From Actinocorallia populi (GTDB taxonomy: Bacteria > Actinomycetota > Actinomycetes > Streptosporangiales > Streptosporangiaceae), in contig NZ_PVZV01000005.1 in the NCBI RefSeq assembly GCF_002995495.1, positions 248,001-312,000 on the forward strand: a DNA stretch of 64,000 nt, in the 5' to 3' direction. The notes below the pieces were generated by a model. It was not told where the DNA came from. It saw nothing but the letters and a program-made list of their open reading frames with translations, and searched no databases. Below, piece by piece: positions 16,172 through 24,899 of this stretch. Within the stretch, counting starts at the first letter, position 1. The number at the start of each line of letters is the position of its first letter. The position numbers were made by a program, and so were the translations under genes.

Positions 16172-16579
16172 ATGGACGACCGGCATCAGATCATCGAGGC
16201 GCTCGCGCGGTTCGCCGCGGGGCTGGACCGCAAGGACTGGGACGCGCTCCGGGAGATCCTCCTCCCCGACGCGTTCGCTTACGGGAGCAGCGGCAGGGAG
16301 GAGGCGGTCGCGACGGTCCGGCGGCACCTCGGCGGTTGCGGCCCGACCCAGCATCTCCTGGGCAACCACCGGGTGGAGGTGGACGGCGACCGGGCCCGCT
16401 CCCTCACCTACGCCCGCGTCTACCACCAGGGCGCCGGGGAGCGGGAGGGCGCCTTCTACGAGTGCCTCGGCGAGTACGAGGACCACTGGACGCGCACCGC
16501 GGACGGCTGGCGGCTGGCCCGGCGCAGGTTCGAGATCATGATCCAGCTCGGTGACTTCTCCGTGCTGCGGCCGGGCTGA
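16172..16579 (+). CDS. SnoaL-like (NTF2-fold) protein
   Basis: A 135-residue protein with the SnoaL_4 pattern: an N-terminal helix IIEALARFAAGLDRKDWDAL, LLPDAFAYG, a strand with HLLGNHRVEVDGDRA, and ...EDHWTRTADGWRLARRRFEI. NTF2-fold proteins bind small hydrophobic molecules and some are isomerases, hydratases or dehydratases; no catalytic residue can be assigned here. It stands alone, convergent with the DHFR-like gene 6 bp away. Confidence 0.82.
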   Translation: MDDRHQIIEALARFAAGLDRKDWDALREILLPDAFAYGSSGREEAVATVRRHLGGCGPTQHLLGNHRVEVDGDRARSLTYARVYHQGAGEREGAFYECLGEYEDHWTRTADGWRLARRRFEIMIQLGDFSVLRPG

Positions 16580-16585
16580 GGGGGC

Positions 16586-17155
16586 TCAGCCGGGCAGGTA
16601 GCGCAGCAGCACGACCCCGTTGCCGAACGTCCTGGTCTCCACCAGGCGCAGGTCGAGCTCGACGTCCCCGGGGAAGAGGGGGCGGCCGCGGCCCAGCACG
16701 ACGGGGTTGACGTACAGGGAGTACTCGTCGACCAGGCCGTGGCGCATGAAGTGCGCGGCCAGGTCGGCGCCGCCCAGCGCGATGTCGCCGCCGACGCGCT
16801 CCTTGAGCTCCCGGACGCCCTCGGGGGAGAACTCGGGGATGACCGTGGTGTTCCAGGCGGCGGACTCCATCGTCCGGGAGTAGACGTACTTGGGCACCTC
16901 CCGCCAGATCTTGGCGAACTCGGCGGTGGGCCCGGCGTTCGCCGGGTCGGCGTCGGCCGTCGGCCAGTAGTCCGCCATCAGCTCGTAGGTGACGCGCCCG
17001 TCCACGAAGGCCGCCACCTCGGAGAGCCGCTCGTTGAAGTGGGCGTGCACCTCCTCGTCGACCCGGTGCCAGCCGATCTCGCGGTCCGGCCCCTCGAAGA
17101 ACCCGTCGAGGGACACCGACATCATCAGGAAGATCTTTCCCGTCGTCTCGCTCAT
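16586..17155 (-). CDS. Dihydrofolate-reductase-like (RibD C-terminal) protein
   Basis: A 189-residue protein of the RibD_C/DHFR-like superfamily: FLMMSVSLDGFFEGPD at the N-terminus, VDGRVTYELMADYWP, KYVYSRTME, and GGDIALGGADLAAHFMRHGLVDEY, which ends in the conserved LvDEy element. Such proteins bind NADPH; their reactions are mostly unproven. The ATG at 17155 fits family length; upstream in-frame extension is low-quality. Function beyond the fold is unknown. Confidence 0.88.
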   Translation of the reverse strand: MSETTGKIFLMMSVSLDGFFEGPDREIGWHRVDEEVHAHFNERLSEVAAFVDGRVTYELMADYWPTADADPANAGPTAEFAKIWREVPKYVYSRTMESAAWNTTVIPEFSPEGVRELKERVGGDIALGGADLAAHFMRHGLVDEYSLYVNPVVLGRGRPLFPGDVELDLRLVETRTFGNGVVLLRYLPG

Positions 17156-17321
17156 GCCCGCGACGATAGACGCCCGGTACGACGTTCCCCGGCGCCGGAC
17201 GGCCTTGGGCGGCTCTTTCCGGCCCGTCGGGCGATTTGTGGAGTTATCGGGCTCTTGTTCGGGCATGGGGTTATGAGCGGTATGACGTCGCGGTTGTATC
17301 TCCTCGGGGGAAGGAAAGACC

Positions 17322-18125
17322 ATGCCATCCCGGAAACTGATCTCGATGCTGAACACACCCGAAGGGCTGGCCCGGGCCCACGGGATCTTCAACATCGTCG
17401 GCGGCGCGTGGCCGCTGGCGCACCGGCGGAGCTTCGAGGCGCTCTTCGGCCCCAAGCAGGACGAGTGGCTCCAACAGACCACCGGCGCACTCCTGGTCTC
17501 CGCGGGCTGCTCCCAGGTCCTGGCCGCCCGCTCCCCGGACGGCCACGTCCACGCCTGCCGCACCGGCCTGGGCACGGCGGCGACCCTCCTGGCCATCGAC
17601 CTGATGTACGTCCCCACCGGCCGCATCCGCTGGACCTACCTCCTGGACGGGGCCCTGGAGGCGGCCTGGATCGCCGCCTGGCTCCGCATGGCCCGCAGGA
17701 CCCGCCCGTCCACGACCCTGGAGTCCGGCCACATGGCGTCGGAGGACGCGACGTCCGGCCGTACGGCGTCGGGGGGCGCGCAGGACGGCCGCGCCGAGCC
17801 GGAAGGCATGGCGTCCGGCCGTGCCGTGCCGGGTGACGTGGCGGTCGCCGGCGCCGGGGTGGGGGCCGCGGCCCGGACCGGCGCTTCGAACATGGTCACC
17901 GTGGAGCACGTCGAGCAGCTGCTGCGCACCGACGATCCCGGGGCCGCCCTGGTGGCCGTCGGCGGCCGGGTCGAGGTCGTCTCGTCCGGCGAGGCCTCCG
18001 GCGGGCTGGTCGTCGCCGAGCGCGAGGACGTCCTGCGCACCCTTCCCGAGGGCGACCGCTCCCCGGACGCCCTCGAGAAGGTCGCCCGCGCCCTGGACAC
18101 CGCCGTCTCGGAGCTGGGCGGCTGA
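17322..18125 (+). CDS. Membrane protein with low-complexity linker and soluble C-terminal domain
   Basis: A 267-residue protein of unknown function. The first roughly 130 residues hold three or four weakly hydrophobic helices (GIFNIVGGAWPL, GALLVSAGCSQVLAA, LGTAATLLAIDLMYV, LLDGALEAAWIAAWL). Residues about 131-190 are a Gly/Ala/Ser-rich linker with degenerate repeats (GHMASEDATSGRTASGG...). The last 75 residues (MVTVEHVEQLLRTDDPGAAL...) form a separate small domain. It looks like a fusion of two short proteins. GAAGGAAAG precedes the ATG. A strong terminator follows. Confidence 0.72.
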   Translation: MPSRKLISMLNTPEGLARAHGIFNIVGGAWPLAHRRSFEALFGPKQDEWLQQTTGALLVSAGCSQVLAARSPDGHVHACRTGLGTAATLLAIDLMYVPTGRIRWTYLLDGALEAAWIAAWLRMARRTRPSTTLESGHMASEDATSGRTASGGAQDGRAEPEGMASGRAVPGDVAVAGAGVGAAARTGASNMVTVEHVEQLLRTDDPGAALVAVGGRVEVVSSGEASGGLVVAEREDVLRTLPEGDRSPDALEKVARALDTAVSELGG

Positions 18126-18143
18126 CCCCGCGGGACGGCTCCG

Positions 18144-18171
18144 GCGGACGCCGCGTGCCCGCGGCGTCCGC
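18144..18171 (+). terminator. Strong intrinsic terminator
   Basis: A perfect 12-bp stem (GCGGACGCCGCG with its complement) and a TGCC loop, 18 bp after the preceding stop, followed by a T-rich tract (TTCCCTTTTC). Confidence 0.82.
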
Positions 18172-18323
18172 TCCATTCCCTTTTCGGTTCCATGGGACGG
18201 GCGCGGGCTCGGTCCCGCCTCCCGGCCCGGCCCGTCCCGCGTTCCGCTCCGGTGACGGCCCGCGCCCTCCGGCGGGCCCGGCGAACGCCGCCGGACCGTC
18301 TCGGACGCCGATCCTGACTCCGG

Positions 18324-18341
18324 ATACCTACCGGTAGGAAT
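18324..18341. promoter_or_regulatory. Operator-like dyad upstream of the roadblock operon
   Basis: ATACCTACC-GGTAGGAAT is an 18-bp dyad with eight of nine positions matched, containing the perfect 12-bp palindrome CCTACCGGTAGG. It lies about 60 bp before the first gene of the roadblock group, in an AT-rich promoter stretch (18335-18399) after the upstream terminator. Confidence 0.55.
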
Positions 18342-18399
18342 TCTCTTTCGAGTAGCGAATATTCCTCTTCAGCTATTTTCTGTATTTTTCGCGAAGTGT

Positions 18400-19305
18400 A
18401 TGACCGCGGCTGATAGAAATGCGTTTCCACCTGTCCGTCGCGCATCGGGAGAAGAACTGTCCGAACGGTTCTCTGGCGGGGCCGGGCACCGGCTGCTCTA
18501 CGGCGCGCTCGCCAGATGCGGAGAGACCCGGATGACCGGGACGCTGCACGTCATGGGAAGGCCCGGCGGGGTCTTCCACTGCCGAGAGGGCCTCGTCGTG
18601 GCGGTGCGGACGCCCGGCGCCCCCGGCCCCGAGACGCTGCTGATGCGCTCCGGCCGGATCGCCTCGGCGGGGACGGAGGCGCCCGAGGCCGGGACCAGGG
18701 TGATCGGCGCCGCCGAGTTCGAGGTCGTGCGGGTGGTCTCGGCCTATGACTCCGCCTTCGCGATCATGGTAGGAACCGTGGACGACTGCGTGCTGCGCAC
18801 CGGCGGCGAAACCGAACCCGCCGGACGGGGGGAGGAGCCCGAACGGCTGGTGCGGGAGGCGCTGCGGCGGGTGGACGCGCTGCGGGCGCTGCCGGACGCC
18901 GTCCTGCCGCACGACGACCGGATGGCGGTGGCGGCGGGCGCCGACCGGGAGACCGGCGGGGGGCTCCCGATCCGGCGGGAGATCCTCCTTCTGGCGGACG
19001 GGCGGCGCACCTGCCGGGACATCGCCTACGCAACGGCCCACGGCGTCTACGCGGTGGCCGTGGAGGTCTCCCGGATGCTGGAAGCCGGGTTGCTGGAACG
19101 CGCTGAGCCGCAGGAGCCCGAAGAGGGCGCGCCCGCGAAGCCGATCCTGGCCAGGGCGCCCGAACCGGTGGTGAAGGCGGCCGTGGGGCCCCCGCGGTCA
19201 CTTCCCCGCAGGACGCCGGGCGGCAACGAGCCCTCTTCCGCGCGGCCGGAGAGACGCGCCAAGGACTGGGCGGACTTCGCCAGGCTCCGTGATCCGGCGG
19301 GGTGA
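18400..19305 (+). CDS. DUF4388-like protein with winged-helix segment
   Basis: A 301-residue cytoplasmic protein. Residues about 30-75 (TGTLHVMGRPGGVFHCREGLVVAV) resemble DUF4388-type domains, which have a G-x-L strand and then a glycine turn with A at the end. Residues about 190-230 (RREILLLADGRRTCRDIAYA, then VSRMLEAGLLE) look like the winged-helix that often accompanies them. The C-terminal 60 residues are Pro/Arg-rich and probably disordered. DUF4388 proteins act in signalling with small GTPases and roadblock proteins, which fits the two genes downstream. Assignment is tentative. Confidence 0.6.
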   Translation: MTAADRNAFPPVRRASGEELSERFSGGAGHRLLYGALARCGETRMTGTLHVMGRPGGVFHCREGLVVAVRTPGAPGPETLLMRSGRIASAGTEAPEAGTRVIGAAEFEVVRVVSAYDSAFAIMVGTVDDCVLRTGGETEPAGRGEEPERLVREALRRVDALRALPDAVLPHDDRMAVAAGADRETGGGLPIRREILLLADGRRTCRDIAYATAHGVYAVAVEVSRMLEAGLLERAEPQEPEEGAPAKPILARAPEPVVKAAVGPPRSLPRRTPGGNEPSSARPERRAKDWADFARLRDPAG

Positions 19306-19358
19306 CGCCGCGCCTTTGACGACGAACCGACTGCAGGGCGCACTTCCAGGAGGAACAG

Positions 19359-19733
19359 ATGATGCACAACGCGCTGACCGCGGAGATGCTGGGCCTGCGC
19401 CGGAGGGTCGTCGGGGTCACCGGCTCCCTGGTCGCGACGATCGACGGCCTGCTGGTCGCCTCGGACACCGAAGAGCACGTCGAGGCCGACCACCTCGCGG
19501 CCGTCGCGGCGGCCGGCCTGAGCATCGCCCGCCGCACGGTGGAGGTCACCGACCGCGGTGCCCTCCTCCAGACCATGATCCAGGGCCGCAAGGGCTGCAC
19601 CGCCGTCTACGCCGTCGGCGACATGGCGCTCATGGTGGTGCTGGGCGACGAGGGGCTCGACATCGGCAGCCTGCACGGCCACTCGCGCCCCGCGCTCGAA
19701 CGCATCGGCTCCATCCTGGACGAGGGGGAGTGA
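19359..19733 (+). CDS. Roadblock/LC7-domain protein
   Basis: A 124-residue roadblock protein: VTGSLVATIDGLLVASDTEE is the conserved strand-turn-strand, followed by the helix AAVAAAGLSIAR and the strands LLQTMIQGRKGCTAVYAVGDMALMVVLGDE. These proteins scaffold or regulate small GTPases. AGGAGG lies upstream of two adjacent ATGs (19359, 19362). Its stop overlaps the next start (TGATG). No GTPase gene is adjacent, unlike the conservon elsewhere in this window. Confidence 0.88.
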   Translation: MMHNALTAEMLGLRRRVVGVTGSLVATIDGLLVASDTEEHVEADHLAAVAAAGLSIARRTVEVTDRGALLQTMIQGRKGCTAVYAVGDMALMVVLGDEGLDIGSLHGHSRPALERIGSILDEGE

Positions 19734-20164
19734 TGCGGGAGCCGCGCCCGGCGGGCGACTTCTCCGAGCGGATCCAGGGCATGGTCAAGGAGCTGCGCGC
19801 GCAGGCCCCCGACTGCGTCGCGGCGGGCGTCGTCGACATGGCCACGGGGATGCTGCTCGCCTACGAGACCCTCGAAGAACACCCGTCCGAGGTGCTGGAC
19901 CTGCTGGCCGGCGCCACCCTCGACCTCTTCCAGGGCCGCACCGTCGTGATGATCGAGGACGTCTTCAAGGAGCGCCGCGGCGTCCGGTCCGACCGGCACT
20001 ACTTCCAGGAGGTCCTGATCAACAGCGAGCACGTGACGCACCTCTTCCTGCGCATGCTCTCCCAGCAGGACGTCGTCGCGGTCATCGTGTGCCGCAAGTC
20101 CGTCAACGTCGGCATGCTCTTCGCCCAGAGCCGCCGGGTCGTCGCCGGGTACGCGGCGACCTGA
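19733..20164 (+). CDS. Roadblock-like partner protein
   Basis: A 143-residue protein with a roadblock-like build: a helix (FSERIQGMVKELRAQA), strand VAAGVVDMATGMLLAYET, helix, strand RTVVMIEDVFK, and a final VTHLFLRMLSQQDVVAVIVCRKS. It is translationally coupled to the preceding roadblock gene, so the two probably form a heterodimer. Function unknown. Confidence 0.75.
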   Translation: MREPRPAGDFSERIQGMVKELRAQAPDCVAAGVVDMATGMLLAYETLEEHPSEVLDLLAGATLDLFQGRTVVMIEDVFKERRGVRSDRHYFQEVLINSEHVTHLFLRMLSQQDVVAVIVCRKSVNVGMLFAQSRRVVAGYAAT

Positions 20165-20407
20165 CGCGGGCGCGGCCCCGTGGCCCCTATGTCCGGGATG
20201 TCGGGCCGGGGTGCAACGAGTGCCCCACGATGCGGAGAAACCCGTGGCCGGAGCGGTCACGGTGGGTAGGCATGGCCGTGGGTCGTCCGAACGGTCGCCG
20301 GGGGACGCGGCCCGGAGACCGGTGCGGGCAGCCGCCGCGCCGGCGCGGGCCGGCGGCGGCGGTGCGGACGCGGCGGATCGTGGGGTGCCTGGGTAAGGGG
20401 AGTCGGG
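20165..20407 (+). promoter_or_regulatory. Leader region of the Mrp operon
   Basis: 243 bp without a supported gene. It holds a long GC hairpin at 20331-20360 (GCCGCCGCGCCGGC against GCCGGCGGCGGC with a two-base bulge) that could end roadblock transcription or act in the Mrp leader. No T-run follows. The Mrp promoter is presumably here, but I cannot name a -10/-35. Confidence 0.35.
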
Positions 20408-23128
20408 GTGGTCCTCCTCATCGCGTTGGCCCTGATGGGCGGGCTGACTCTGGCCGCCCCGCCGGTGAGCCGCAGGCTCGGGCGGGACGCGGGCTACGTG
20501 CTGGCCGCGGGTTTCGCCGCGGTGGCGCTGGTGCTTTCCACGGCGTCCTCGACGGTGCTGGCGGGGGGCGTGGTGTCGGTCTCCTGGTCGTGGATCCCCT
20601 CACTGGGCGTGTCGTTCACGCTCCGGATGGACGGGCTGTCGGCGCTCTTCTGCGTGCTGATCCTGGGGGTCGGCGCGCTGATCATGGCGTACTCGGCGCG
20701 TTACCTGCCCGAGGGAGGGCCGCACGGCGCCGTCTACTGCCTGATCACCGCTTTCGGCGGGTCGATGCTGGGGCTGGTGCTGGCCGGGGATCTGGTGCTG
20801 CTCTACGTGTTCTGGGAGCTGACGACCGTCGTCTCCTTCCTGCTGATCGGCATGTCCGGGGGCAAGGGGACGCGCCCGGCGGCCCGCGCGCTGCTGGTGA
20901 CGGGGGCGGGCGGGCTCGCCCTGCTGGGGGCGGTGGTGCTGCTGGTGGCCGTCGTGGGCAGCTCCGACCTCACGGCGGTGCTGGGGGCGCGGGAGGAGGT
21001 CGCGGCCTCCCCGCTGGGGCCTGCCATCGCGGCCCTGGTGATCATGGCCGCGTTCACCAAGTCGGGGCAGGTGCCCTTCCACTTCTGGCTGCCCGGCGCG
21101 ATGGTGGCGATCACTCCGGTGAGCGCCTACCTGCACGCGGCGACCATGGTGAAGGCCGGCATCTACCTGCTGATGCGGTTCTCGACGCTGTTCGCGGGGG
21201 AACCCGGCTGGACGCTGGTCCTGATGGGCTCCGGGCTGCTGACGGCGTTGCTGGCGTCGGTGTGGGCCCTGCTGGAACGCGACCTCAAGGCGCTGCTGGC
21301 CTACTCCACGGTGAGCCAGCTGGGGCTGCTGACCGCGTCGATCGGGGTGGGGACGTCGGTGGCGCTGGCGGCCGCCGTGCTGCACACCTTCGCCCACGCG
21401 CTGTTCAAGGCGACCCTGTTCATGCTGGTGGGCGTCATCGACCGGGAGGCGGGCAACCGCGACATCCACCAGCTGTCGGGGCTGATGCGCGTCATGCCGG
21501 TCACCGCCGCGCTGACCGGCCTGGCGGGGTTGTCGCTGGCGGGGGTGATCCCGATGATCGGCTTCGTCAGCAAGGAGTCGCTGTTCCAGGGGTTCACCGG
21601 GGCGCGGGTGGTGCCGGGCGCGGGCGCGGTGGCCGGGGTGCTCGCGGTGGTGATCTCGGCGTTGACCTTCGCCTACGCGATGCGGATCTGCTACGGGGTG
21701 TTCGCCGGGCCGACGCTGCAGCCGCGGTTGCGGGAGCCGTCGTGGTCCTTCCTGGCACCGGCCGCGGTGGCCGCGGTGGCGGGGCTGGTACTGGGACCGG
21801 CGGTGACGGTGCTGAACCCGCTGGTGCGGCAGGCGAGCCTGGACATCGAACCCTGGGCCGAACCGCCCCTCTTCGTGTTCTGGCACGGCTTCAGCATCGA
21901 ACTGTTCATGTCCGCCGCGACGATCGGGCTCGGGCTGGTGCTGTTCCTGACCCGGGACCGTGTCGACCGTGTGCTGCGCCGCTCCTCCTCGCTGGAGGGC
22001 GGGGAGCAGTTCGACCGGGGGTACGGGGCCCTGCTGAAGGCCGGCTCCGCGGTCGCCGCCTCCACGCACCGCGACTCGGCGGCGCCCTTCCTGGCGCGCC
22101 CTGTGGCGGGGGTGGTGCTCCTCGGCGGGGTGGGGGTCGTGACCTACGCGGGGTGGGGCGGGGCGCGGCCGCCGTCGGGACCGGCGGACTGGATCGTCCT
22201 GGCGCTGGTGGCGATGGTGGTCGCGGGGCTGGTGACGGCGCGTTCGGTGCTGGGCACGGTGGTGCTGGGCGGGACGGTGGGACTGCTCATGACGGTCTGG
22301 TTCCTGCGGGCCGGGGCGGTGGACGTGGCGTTGACGCTGCTGCTGGCGGAGATCATGACCGCGATCGTCGCGGCGTTCGTGTTGGGCCGGGAGCCGCGGT
22401 CCCTTCCCCGGACGGGCCGCCGCGGCGCCCTCGCGGCCGGGGGGCTGGCGGTGCTGGCGGGAGCCACGGCCGCGGCCGGGACCGCCGCGTTGACGGGGCG
22501 GCGCGAGATCTCGGAGGCCGGCGCGTTCTTCCTGCGGGCGGCGGAGCCGGAGACCGGCGGCCACAACGTCGTCAACACGGTGCTGGTCGACTTCCGGGGT
22601 TTCGACACCCTGGGGGAGATCAGCGTGCTGGCGGTGGTGGCGCTCGGGCTCTCCTCGGTGCGGGCGGGGCGGATGCGCAGCGGGAGCCGGGCGGAGCCGT
22701 ACCGCAGTCCGGTGCTGACACCTGCCTACCGGGTGCTGGCGCCGTTCATCGGGGTCCTCTCCGGCTACCTGTTCCTGCGCGGGCACCAGGAGCCCGGCGG
22801 CGGGTTCATCGCGGCCCTCGTCTCGGGGATCCTGGTGGCCTTCGGGGTGCTGATCGGCAGGGTGGGGGCGGCGGCGGGGACGGTGCGTCCGGGCGCCGCC
22901 TGGCTGCCGGGCTGGGGCCTGGCGGTCGCGGTGGCGGCGGGGTTGGCGGCCGCGGTGGCGGGAAGGGCCTTTCTCACTCCGCTCAAGGCGTCCTGGTCGG
23001 TGCCGCTGCTGGGTGTCCTGGAGTTCTCCTCTTCACTGCTGTTCGATTTCGGGGTGTATCTGGTGGTGCTGGGATTGATGGTCACCGCAGTCATCCGGCT
23101 GGGCGCCGAGGAAGAGCCCGTGGGATGA
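20408..23128 (+). CDS. mnhA: Mrp antiporter subunit A (fused A/B)
   Basis: A 906-residue polytopic protein, the largest Mrp Na+(K+)/H+ antiporter subunit and a homologue of complex I NuoL. The proton_antipo_M core (about residues 95-400) has FWELTTVVSFLLIG, GAMVAITPVSAYLHAATMVKAGIYLL and ALLAYSTVSQLGLL. A DUF4040 part (about 575-700) has LVDFRGFDTLGEISVL. The C-terminal about 150 residues are the MnhB domain (PFIGVLSGYLFLRGHQEPGGGFIAALVSG), fused as in many actinobacteria. GTG start with AGGGGAG upstream. First of six overlapping genes. Confidence 0.95.
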   Translation: MVLLIALALMGGLTLAAPPVSRRLGRDAGYVLAAGFAAVALVLSTASSTVLAGGVVSVSWSWIPSLGVSFTLRMDGLSALFCVLILGVGALIMAYSARYLPEGGPHGAVYCLITAFGGSMLGLVLAGDLVLLYVFWELTTVVSFLLIGMSGGKGTRPAARALLVTGAGGLALLGAVVLLVAVVGSSDLTAVLGAREEVAASPLGPAIAALVIMAAFTKSGQVPFHFWLPGAMVAITPVSAYLHAATMVKAGIYLLMRFSTLFAGEPGWTLVLMGSGLLTALLASVWALLERDLKALLAYSTVSQLGLLTASIGVGTSVALAAAVLHTFAHALFKATLFMLVGVIDREAGNRDIHQLSGLMRVMPVTAALTGLAGLSLAGVIPMIGFVSKESLFQGFTGARVVPGAGAVAGVLAVVISALTFAYAMRICYGVFAGPTLQPRLREPSWSFLAPAAVAAVAGLVLGPAVTVLNPLVRQASLDIEPWAEPPLFVFWHGFSIELFMSAATIGLGLVLFLTRDRVDRVLRRSSSLEGGEQFDRGYGALLKAGSAVAASTHRDSAAPFLARPVAGVVLLGGVGVVTYAGWGGARPPSGPADWIVLALVAMVVAGLVTARSVLGTVVLGGTVGLLMTVWFLRAGAVDVALTLLLAEIMTAIVAAFVLGREPRSLPRTGRRGALAAGGLAVLAGATAAAGTAALTGRREISEAGAFFLRAAEPETGGHNVVNTVLVDFRGFDTLGEISVLAVVALGLSSVRAGRMRSGSRAEPYRSPVLTPAYRVLAPFIGVLSGYLFLRGHQEPGGGFIAALVSGILVAFGVLIGRVGAAAGTVRPGAAWLPGWGLAVAVAAGLAAAVAGRAFLTPLKASWSVPLLGVLEFSSSLLFDFGVYLVVLGLMVTAVIRLGAEEEPVG

Positions 23129-23439
23129 GCGCCCCGCTGCTCGTGGGGGTGCTCGTGGCGGGCGGCGTCTTCCTCGTCCTGCTGCCCGGGATGGTGCGGA
23201 TCGTCTTCGGCTTCGTGCTGCTGGGGCACGCGGTGAACGTGCTGCTGGTGACCGCCGGAGGGACGGGCCGCACGCGGGCGCCGCTGATCGGCGAGGAGGA
23301 CCCCGCCCGGATGGCGGACCCCCTGCCGCAGGCGTTCGTGCTCACCGCGATCGTCATCACGTTCGGGACCACGGTGTACCTGCTGTCGATGATCCGCGCC
23401 CGGAGTCCGGGCGGGCGGTCCGAGGAGCCTTCCGGGTGA
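23125..23439 (+). CDS. mnhC: Mrp antiporter subunit C
   Basis: A 104-residue NuoK-like subunit with three membrane helices: LLVGVLVAGGVFLVLL, VFGFVLLGHAVNVLLVTAGG and PLPQAFVLTAIVITFGTTVYLL. The last contains the conserved PLPQALVLTAIVI element of MnhC. Its ATG overlaps the mnhA stop (ATGA) and its stop overlaps the mnhD start. Confidence 0.95.
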   Translation: MSAPLLVGVLVAGGVFLVLLPGMVRIVFGFVLLGHAVNVLLVTAGGTGRTRAPLIGEEDPARMADPLPQAFVLTAIVITFGTTVYLLSMIRARSPGGRSEEPSG

Positions 23440-24899
23440 GCGGCGTGGTGCTGGTCCTCCCGGTGGCGGTGCCGCTGCTGGCGGCGGGGCTGCTCTCGCT
23501 CCTGCCGGGCAAGTGGCCGCACCGCCTGGTCGGGGCGGGCGTCAACGCGGGGGTCCTGCTGGTGGGCGGGGTGCTGCTGGTGCGGGGCCTGGACGGCGGC
23601 ATCCCCACCGAGCGCATAGGGGGCTGGCCGGCGGGTTTCGCCATCGTGCTGGCGGCCGACCCCTTCAGCGCGCTCATGGTGTGCGCCAGCGCGGTGCTGG
23701 TGACGGCGGCCCTGTGCTTCGCCGCGGTGTGCGGCCAGGACGGGGACCGGCGGTTCACGCCCCTGGTGCTGGTCCTGGCGGCGGGGGTGTACGGAGCCCT
23801 GCTGACCGCCGACCTGTTCAACTTCTTCGTGTTCGTCGAGGTCATGCTGGTGCCGTCGTACGTGCTGCTGGTGCTGGGCAGCGGGCGGGACGCGGCGGCG
23901 GGCCGCATCTACGTCACGGTCGGCCTGCTGGCCTCGTCGGTGTTCCTGGCCGGGGTGGCGCTGGTGTACGGGGTGGCCGGGACCGTGAACCTCGGCGAAC
24001 TGGCGGGGGCGGCGGAACGGGGCCCGGCCTTCGCCCTGGCGGGGGCGGTGGTGCTGCTGGGGATGGCGGTGAAGGCGGCGGTGGTGCCCTTCCACGGCTG
24101 GCTGCCGCGCACGTACCCGCGGGCTCCGGCGGCGGTGTCGGTGCTGTTCGCGGGCCTGCTGACCAAGGTCGGCGTGTACGCGATCATACGGATCTACGCG
24201 GTGTTCTTCGGAGGGGCGCCGCAGTTCCGCTGGGTGGTCATGGCGGCGGCGCTGCTGACCATGGCGGTCGGGGTGCTGGGGGCGCTCGGCGAGCGGACCA
24301 TGCGGGACGTCCTGTCGTTCGACCTGGTGAGCCAGATCGGCTACGCCCTGTTCGGCCTGGCGCTGTTCACCGGCCTCGGGCTGACCGCGGCCGTCTTCTT
24401 CATGGTGCAGTACGTGCTGGTCAAGACCGTGCTGTTCATGTGCGCCGGGGCGGTGGAGCACGTCTACGGCTCGGACCGGCTCGACCTGCTGGGGGGCCTG
24501 CTGCGCAAGGAGCCGCTGCTCGCCGGGGTGTTCCTGGTGGCGGCCCTGTCGCTGGCCGGCATCCCCCCGCTGTCGGGCTTCGTGGCGAAGCTGGGACTGC
24601 TCCGGGCGGCGGTGGCGGAGGAGGAGTACCTGCCGGCGGCCGTCGCGGTCGTGACCAGCCTGCTCACGCTGGCCGCCATGCTCAAGGTGTGGAGCCGGGT
24701 CTTCTGGAGCAGGCCGTCGCCGGTGAGCGCGCTGCCCGGGTGGGCGGGGCCGCGGCCGGTGCTGCTGGCGCCCGCCGTGGTGCTGGCCGTTCCGTCGGTG
24801 GCCTTCGGGTTGGGGGCGGAACCCCTGTGGCGGGTGGCGGAGACGGCGGCCGGGGGGCTGCTGGACGTCTCGGCGTACGTGCGGGCGGTGACCCGGTGA
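23436..24899 (+). CDS. mnhD: Mrp antiporter subunit D
   Basis: A 487-residue antiporter-like subunit homologous to NuoM/NuoN with about 14 helices. Key segments are LFNFFVFVEVMLVPSYVLLV (with the conserved glutamate), MAVKAAVVPFHGWLPRTYPR with the channel lysine, and FDLVSQIGYALFGLALF. It is thought to carry protons in exchange with Na+ or K+. GTG start overlapping the mnhC stop (GTGA). Confidence 0.95.
   Translation: MSGVVLVLPVAVPLLAAGLLSLLPGKWPHRLVGAGVNAGVLLVGGVLLVRGLDGGIPTERIGGWPAGFAIVLAADPFSALMVCASAVLVTAALCFAAVCGQDGDRRFTPLVLVLAAGVYGALLTADLFNFFVFVEVMLVPSYVLLVLGSGRDAAAGRIYVTVGLLASSVFLAGVALVYGVAGTVNLGELAGAAERGPAFALAGAVVLLGMAVKAAVVPFHGWLPRTYPRAPAAVSVLFAGLLTKVGVYAIIRIYAVFFGGAPQFRWVVMAAALLTMAVGVLGALGERTMRDVLSFDLVSQIGYALFGLALFTGLGLTAAVFFMVQYVLVKTVLFMCAGAVEHVYGSDRLDLLGGLLRKEPLLAGVFLVAALSLAGIPPLSGFVAKLGLLRAAVAEEEYLPAAVAVVTSLLTLAAMLKVWSRVFWSRPSPVSALPGWAGPRPVLLAPAVVLAVPSVAFGLGAEPLWRVAETAAGGLLDVSAYVRAVTR

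Noticed and set aside
20089-23439. 1116-residue forward reading frame across the Mrp operon
   Set aside because: It is an out-of-phase shadow of mnhA and mnhC, whose own frames carry clear family motifs.
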